10,702 nucleotides of DNA. Origin: Myxococcales bacterium. GTDB lineage: Bacteria > Myxococcota > Polyangia > Polyangiales > Polyangiaceae. The stretch covers positions 1 through 10,702 of the forward strand of contig JAGQIY010001440.1 in assembly GCA_020430865.1 (NCBI GenBank). The letters run 5' to 3'. The position numbers were made by a program, and so were the translations under genes. Every line of letters begins with the position of its first letter. Position 1 is the stretch's first letter. The notes under the pieces are model-generated. The model did no database searches. It saw only the letters and a program-made list of their open reading frames with translations, and was not told the DNA's origin. Shown one piece after another: positions 8,001 through 10,702 of the stretch.

Positions 8001-10663
8001 AAGGACCGGGTCGGACGGAGGCCACCGCGATTGGCAAGCTTCATCGCTTCCTTGAGCGACTTGCCCTTCACCCGGCGCAGGTGGTTGTGGAACTCGACTT
8101 CCTCGGCAGACGGGAAGAGGTCGTAGCCACGATTCCCGCAGAGCCAGGCGACCCCAGGATACAGCCAGTGCATCCCGGTGAGGCCCTCCTGGTCGCGCAG
8201 CTCGTGACCTGCGAGAGCGATGACTTGCCTGAACAGGTCGCGCGCGTGGCTGTGCTCGAGCGCCGGCGCAAGGCGAGCCGCCTTCTGCCTTCCGTCGCTG
8301 AACACGAGGACCTTGCGTCCGTGGTTCGGCAGCTTTGGATCGAGTTTCTGAGGGGCCTGCTCGGCGAACTGGGCCTCGATGAGGGCGGTGAAGGGCTGCT
8401 CACCGCGCGTGCGGAAGTCGTAGATGCGAGCGCGGGACGGGGCGCTCGGCTGGCACATCGCGCATCGTCCGAACTCGGGCTCGCGACTCCCGTCGCCGTC
8501 TACCCAGATGTGGAGGCTCCGGACCTCGTCGTCCGAGTAGCGGACGTGGGGATCCAGGTAGCCCGTTTTCAAATGAACACGAAGCTCTTCAGTGCGCTCT
8601 GGATACCGCGGCGTGACCGGTAGGAGTTGGAAGCGGACGAGGTTGCCTTCGGTCTCGCCCCAGAGGAACTCGACAACGTCGAGGGTGCCGGACTCCGCGT
8701 AGGCCAGCACGTACGGCGTTCCACACGAGCGGCAGGACGCGAGCTCGAAGACGCGGGATCCGCAGGCGTCGCAGGTCGCACGCGGGAACGAGAACAGCTT
8801 CCCGACCACGGCCTCCTCGCCGGGCTCGGCCTGACGGCCAGAGCAACAAGGGTTCACGCAGGCGTAGAGTCCATGGAGCCCACGGAACATCCCGTGAACG
8901 CGCGTCGGCACCAGTCCGGGGCTGTCCGGCTTGCGCCTGGCCAGGGTGCCGAGGGCGAGCAGCGCCTGCAATGCGCGCTGCTGCTTCGGATGACCTGGGA
9001 AGACCTGCTCCGCGAGCTCGCTCAGCGCCTTGGCGTTTCCGGCGGCCTCGAGGACCAACTGGTTGACCATCGGCCGCTCTGACAGCGCCTCATGAAGGGA
9101 TGCCAGGAGGCTCGCCTCGTCCTCCGAGGTCGTCGGCTTCCCGTAGAAGTCGAGGACGGGAGTCAGGCACTGCCTCAGCTTCTCGCCGGTCAGCGCGCGG
9201 TTGAGCGCGTCCAGGTCGACGGATGCGAGCAGGTCCGCTTCGTCCCCAGTCGCTGGTGCCGCCGGCTCCGGTACCTCCCGGGTTCCAGTGATCGCGGTGA
9301 AGTCGTCCGGGGTCTTGCCCGAGAGGTCGGCCGCAAACCTGCGGATGTTCGATAGCGCCGCTGCGTCCGTTCCGAGCGATGCACTGGTTGCGATGACCCG
9401 GAGCTTGTCGGGTTGATCGTGGATCCCAAGGCGGGCGCGAAGCCGCCGAAGGAGGAAGGCCACCTCGGCGCCTTTGGCACCCCTGTACATGTGGGCTTCG
9501 TCGAGAACCAGGAGAAGCTGAGCGTCGTCCCGTTCGAGCCAGCGGCGCGTCTCCGTGAAGATCGGCCGCTCGAACGGACGCATCAACATGTACTCGAGCA
9601 TCGAGTAGTTCGTAACCAGCACGTCGGGCGAGTGGCCCGGCCTGGTTCCGACCCCGTGCACCATCTCGTGGCGGGTCAGCAGCTCGCGATCGCCCGGCGA
9701 GGTGTGAAGCCGGCGATCCCAGTGGTGCTTCGTGTACTCCTTCCCGGCGCGGTCCCCGGTCTTGTAGGTCGCACGGCGAGCCTCGTTCTTGGCGAAGAAG
9801 GCTCGCAGATCCTTGGCCGGGTATCGTCCGAGCTCTCGGAGACGCTGCTCGAGCTCGGGCTCCATGTTCAGGTAGTACTCAAGCAGCGGCGACACCCGGT
9901 CGCTGTCCTTCCCGCTCTTGCGTGGCCCGGGGTACGGCGTTCGGCCCGTGTACATGCCGAAGCGAGGAAAGCGGCCCGAAGGCAGCTGCGCGAACTGGTC
10001 TGCGACGGCCTGCTCGCCGAAGAGCAGGCGCAAGCGCGAGAGCTGGTCGTTCACGAGCGCGTTCATCGGGTAGAGGATGAGCGCGCGCACGGCAGGCAAC
10101 TCGAACGACTCGGGCCGCTCGTGAGCCTCGTCGTAGAGAGAGCCGAGCATCGGAACGAGGAAGCACTCCGTCTTGCCCGAGCCGGTACCCGTGGCGACGA
10201 CGATGTCCTTGCCCTCGACGAGGAACGAGGTGAACGCCCGCTCCTGGTGGCCGTACATGCTCGGGTAGAGAATCCGCCGTTCGTCCTGCGGAGCGCTGGC
10301 TCCGGTCGGGGTCTCCGCCAGCCGGGAGAAGAACTCGCCGACGTGGCTCGGCAGACCGAGCTCATCGTAGCCATGAGGCGACGAGGCGTAGCGCGTGGTC
10401 GTCTCGATGAACGGCTCTTGGGCGAGCAAATGCCCCCCGGCTTCCGTTTCGAGCAGTCGTCGGCGTGCCCGAACCAGAGTCGGATCGCTCAGGGGATAGG
10501 CGCTCTCGATGTAGCCGCGAAGGGAGTCGCTGAGTCTTTGGACGAGACGGGTGGGCGTGAAGCGGTCGTCGGTGATCGGCGGGCGCTCGAGCGCTGGTGG
10601 CGGTGAGCTCGGCTTGGTCACACGGACACGCGGCCGAGGGCGCGAACGCTCAATGGGCTTCAC
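5096..10663 (-). CDS. Giant DruE-like DEAH-box helicase with DUF1998-type C-terminus
   Basis: This 1855-residue protein is predicted to be an ATP-driven nucleic-acid translocase or helicase of superfamily 2. Visible motifs are a Q-like YGHQ (137-140), Walker A GTGSGKT (159-165), motif Ia LYPMNALVNDQ (197-207), TNYSMLEYML (351-360), DEAH (388-391), TSASLG (426-431), motif IV VFSDGRQ (787-793), motif V TTTMEVGIDIG (1143-1153) and motif VI QQRAGRAGRRG (1171-1181). About 350 residues holding several CxxC pairs (606-737) separate the two RecA lobes. Further pairs lie at 1043/1046, 1058/1061, 1447/1450, 1465/1468 and 1553/1556. The end has the DUF1998 pattern CxC-x3-CxxC (1712-1721) followed by a HxxLDR element. 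Size and architecture match DruE of Druantia better than the shorter DrmA of DISARM; this is recognition by pattern, not a search. The start used is GTG with no clear ribosome binding site. The frame stays open to the window edge, so the true start may lie upstream. The stop overlaps the nuclease start as ATGA. Confidence 0.9.
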   Translation of the reverse strand: MKPIERSRPRPRVRVTKPSSPPPALERPPITDDRFTPTRLVQRLSDSLRGYIESAYPLSDPTLVRARRRLLETEAGGHLLAQEPFIETTTRYASSPHGYDELGLPSHVGEFFSRLAETPTGASAPQDERRILYPSMYGHQERAFTSFLVEGKDIVVATGTGSGKTECFLVPMLGSLYDEAHERPESFELPAVRALILYPMNALVNDQLSRLRLLFGEQAVADQFAQLPSGRFPRFGMYTGRTPYPGPRKSGKDSDRVSPLLEYYLNMEPELEQRLRELGRYPAKDLRAFFAKNEARRATYKTGDRAGKEYTKHHWDRRLHTSPGDRELLTRHEMVHGVGTRPGHSPDVLVTNYSMLEYMLMRPFERPIFTETRRWLERDDAQLLLVLDEAHMYRGAKGAEVAFLLRRLRARLGIHDQPDKLRVIATSASLGTDAAALSNIRRFAADLSGKTPDDFTAITGTREVPEPAAPATGDEADLLASVDLDALNRALTGEKLRQCLTPVLDFYGKPTTSEDEASLLASLHEALSERPMVNQLVLEAAGNAKALSELAEQVFPGHPKQQRALQALLALGTLARRKPDSPGLVPTRVHGMFRGLHGLYACVNPCCSGRQAEPGEEAVVGKLFSFPRATCDACGSRVFELASCRSCGTPYVLAYAESGTLDVVEFLWGETEGNLVRFQLLPVTPRYPERTEELRVHLKTGYLDPHVRYSDDEVRSLHIWVDGDGSREPEFGRCAMCQPSAPSRARIYDFRTRGEQPFTALIEAQFAEQAPQKLDPKLPNHGRKVLVFSDGRQKAARLAPALEHSHARDLFRQVIALAGHELRDQEGLTGMHWLYPGVAWLCGNRGYDLFPSAEEVEFHNHLRRVKGKSLKEAMKLANRGGLRPTRSFAQALFSELTDRYYSLPSLALGTVEEDPDLDHVFEDFPAVGLDDEAIRVLFRSWVRLHLERRSFRPDGAELRDLGEGWAGPVGINAERMNQVLPNRLDEYVLRVLGGDEDAATKVANWFKALVRNSEVLDFEGDLYYLRPLGLSLNLRLDASWLRCMDCGRIHPESLEDICPGCCGSLVEADPAYLDARTGFYRDQVLRAFEPASLEPFGLSAAEHSAQLTGNADDSAFNKVEEYELRFQDIPLDGKPPIDVLSCTTTMEVGIDIGALSGVALRNVPPHVANYQQRAGRAGRRGRSIASVVTYAHGTSHDSHYFEHPAAIISGDVRAPIVYVENQQVLERHIHAYLVQRFFHERVPTDTGSSAYILFESLGTVEQFLSEAHPCSLERLEAWLTDNETTLREELRHWAPTFSYGLDEPIPEVEETIAEAVPRLKARLREVLPVDEFSRREELEGLEREALERRLEDELLQTLIGRAVFPRYAFPTDVVSFWVSKPRRPGDPTGRRTFDYEPQRDLQLALTEYAPGRSLTIDKWRFESAALFSPYEPTPEPTLSRRQPYTACRACSFVSLDPSASAMTLCPCCGSDQVAHAEFITPAGFAPDINTKREVDRGQAITYAGMTDRARLEVQDPPEDWHQEACDGRLRIWTGPRMLAVVNKGVGERGFRVCPDCGRSEPEYGPGFTNTTLTKGGNPVQHRHPLEKGAICVGVAHGPFYLGHRFPTDALLLRLKVNDPLRLGTPTTQGLLSRAARMALTSLVEAIALAASRELQIDEGEISGWWAPVLGGRTDEAQLYLYDLLPGGAGYARAVGDALEQVLDATERLLDDCNCASSCYRCIRHYGNNWIHASLDRHLALALLRHVRTGAVPAVSDDDKSQSLIGLREYLGLRGIAVEEAVRTDGVVVPIQFDAATGRVWLDVHHPLVDPTLSPSDVTGAAQLAFQEVVELDAFTLVHDLPEAVRQLQLPDGATP
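5107..5112 (-). promoter_or_regulatory. Ribosome binding site of the Cas4-like nuclease gene
   Basis: The minus strand reads ACGGAG, with seven bases between the GGAG and the ATG at 5099. It lies within the last codons of the helicase gene and supports the ATGA-coupled start of the nuclease. Confidence 0.65.
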
Positions 10664-10702
10664 TGGCGCGCTGGCCCGGTCGACCCAGGCGGCGAGCGCC
10701 TC
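10664..10702 (-). other. Open right edge: upstream part of helicase gene or end of a preceding gene
   Basis: The helicase frame continues without a stop for 13 further codons to the window edge (EALAAWVDRASAP), almost all ending in G or C. This could be a real N-terminal extension. Alternatively the GTG at 10663 is a true start, because it forms a GTGA overlap with a stop in another frame, the same arrangement as the other gene junctions. There is no clear ribosome binding site before the GTG and no promoter in these bases. Confidence 0.5.

Noticed and set aside
7514..8623. Plus-strand open frame of 369 codons
   Set aside because: Antisense to the middle of the helicase, no recognisable motif, explained by third-position G/C bias.
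9413..10606. Plus-strand open frame of 397 codons opposite the helicase N-terminal half
   Set aside because: It lies wholly antisense to a gene with clear helicase motifs; its translation is valine/arginine/leucine-rich without a recognisable domain, as expected for the strand opposite GC-rich codons.
5096..10663. Calling the locus DISARM or canonical Druantia
   Set aside because: The helicase resembles DrmA and especially DruE, but no DrmB, DrmC, methyltransferase or other Dru protein is in the window, so a named system cannot be assigned.

Overview
The window is almost wholly coding and all convincing genes lie on the minus strand. The DNA is GC-rich (by eye about mid-60s percent, not computed), with strong G/C preference at third codon positions, GGAG-type ribosome binding sites and long antisense open frames that come from this bias. 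This fits a high-GC bacterium such as a myxobacterium, other proteobacterium or actinobacterium. Nothing in the window fixes the taxon. I saw no tRNA, rRNA, insertion sequence or CRISPR array.

Reading in the direction of transcription (right to left), five genes are packed without intergenic space: (1) a giant 1855-residue DEAH-box superfamily 2 helicase with a C-terminal DUF1998-type cysteine module, closest in size and architecture to DruE of Druantia systems and related to DrmA of DISARM (10663-5096); (2) a RecB/Cas4-like PD-(D/E)XK nuclease with a four-cysteine Fe-S cluster and an extra C-terminal beta-rich domain (5099-3939); (3) the effector of an ABC three-component (ABC-3C) conflict system, with a Cap4/Mrr-like nuclease domain fused to an ABC-3C C-terminal domain (3939-2734); (4) the small ABC-3C middle component (2737-2237); (5) a Rad50/SMC-like DUF3732-type ABC ATPase with a CxxC hook and an unusual Walker B (2240-270). 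Every junction is an ATGA or TGATG overlap, so the five products are very probably made from one translationally coupled message. The first gene is open to the right edge, so the operon and perhaps that protein continue upstream, and no promoter is visible. Downstream, 269 bases hold no convincing gene but contain one strong hairpin that may terminate transcription.

The likely overall role is defence against phages or other foreign DNA. A helicase-nuclease pair (genes 1-2) that could unwind and cut DNA is joined to a complete ABC-3C module (genes 3-5), in which an SMC-like ATPase is thought to sense a nucleic-acid structure and, through the middle component, release the nuclease effector. Each half resembles known families. 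The fusion of a DruE-like helicase and Cas4-like nuclease with a full ABC-3C module in one coupled operon is the most interesting feature. The functional coupling is inferred from gene order only.
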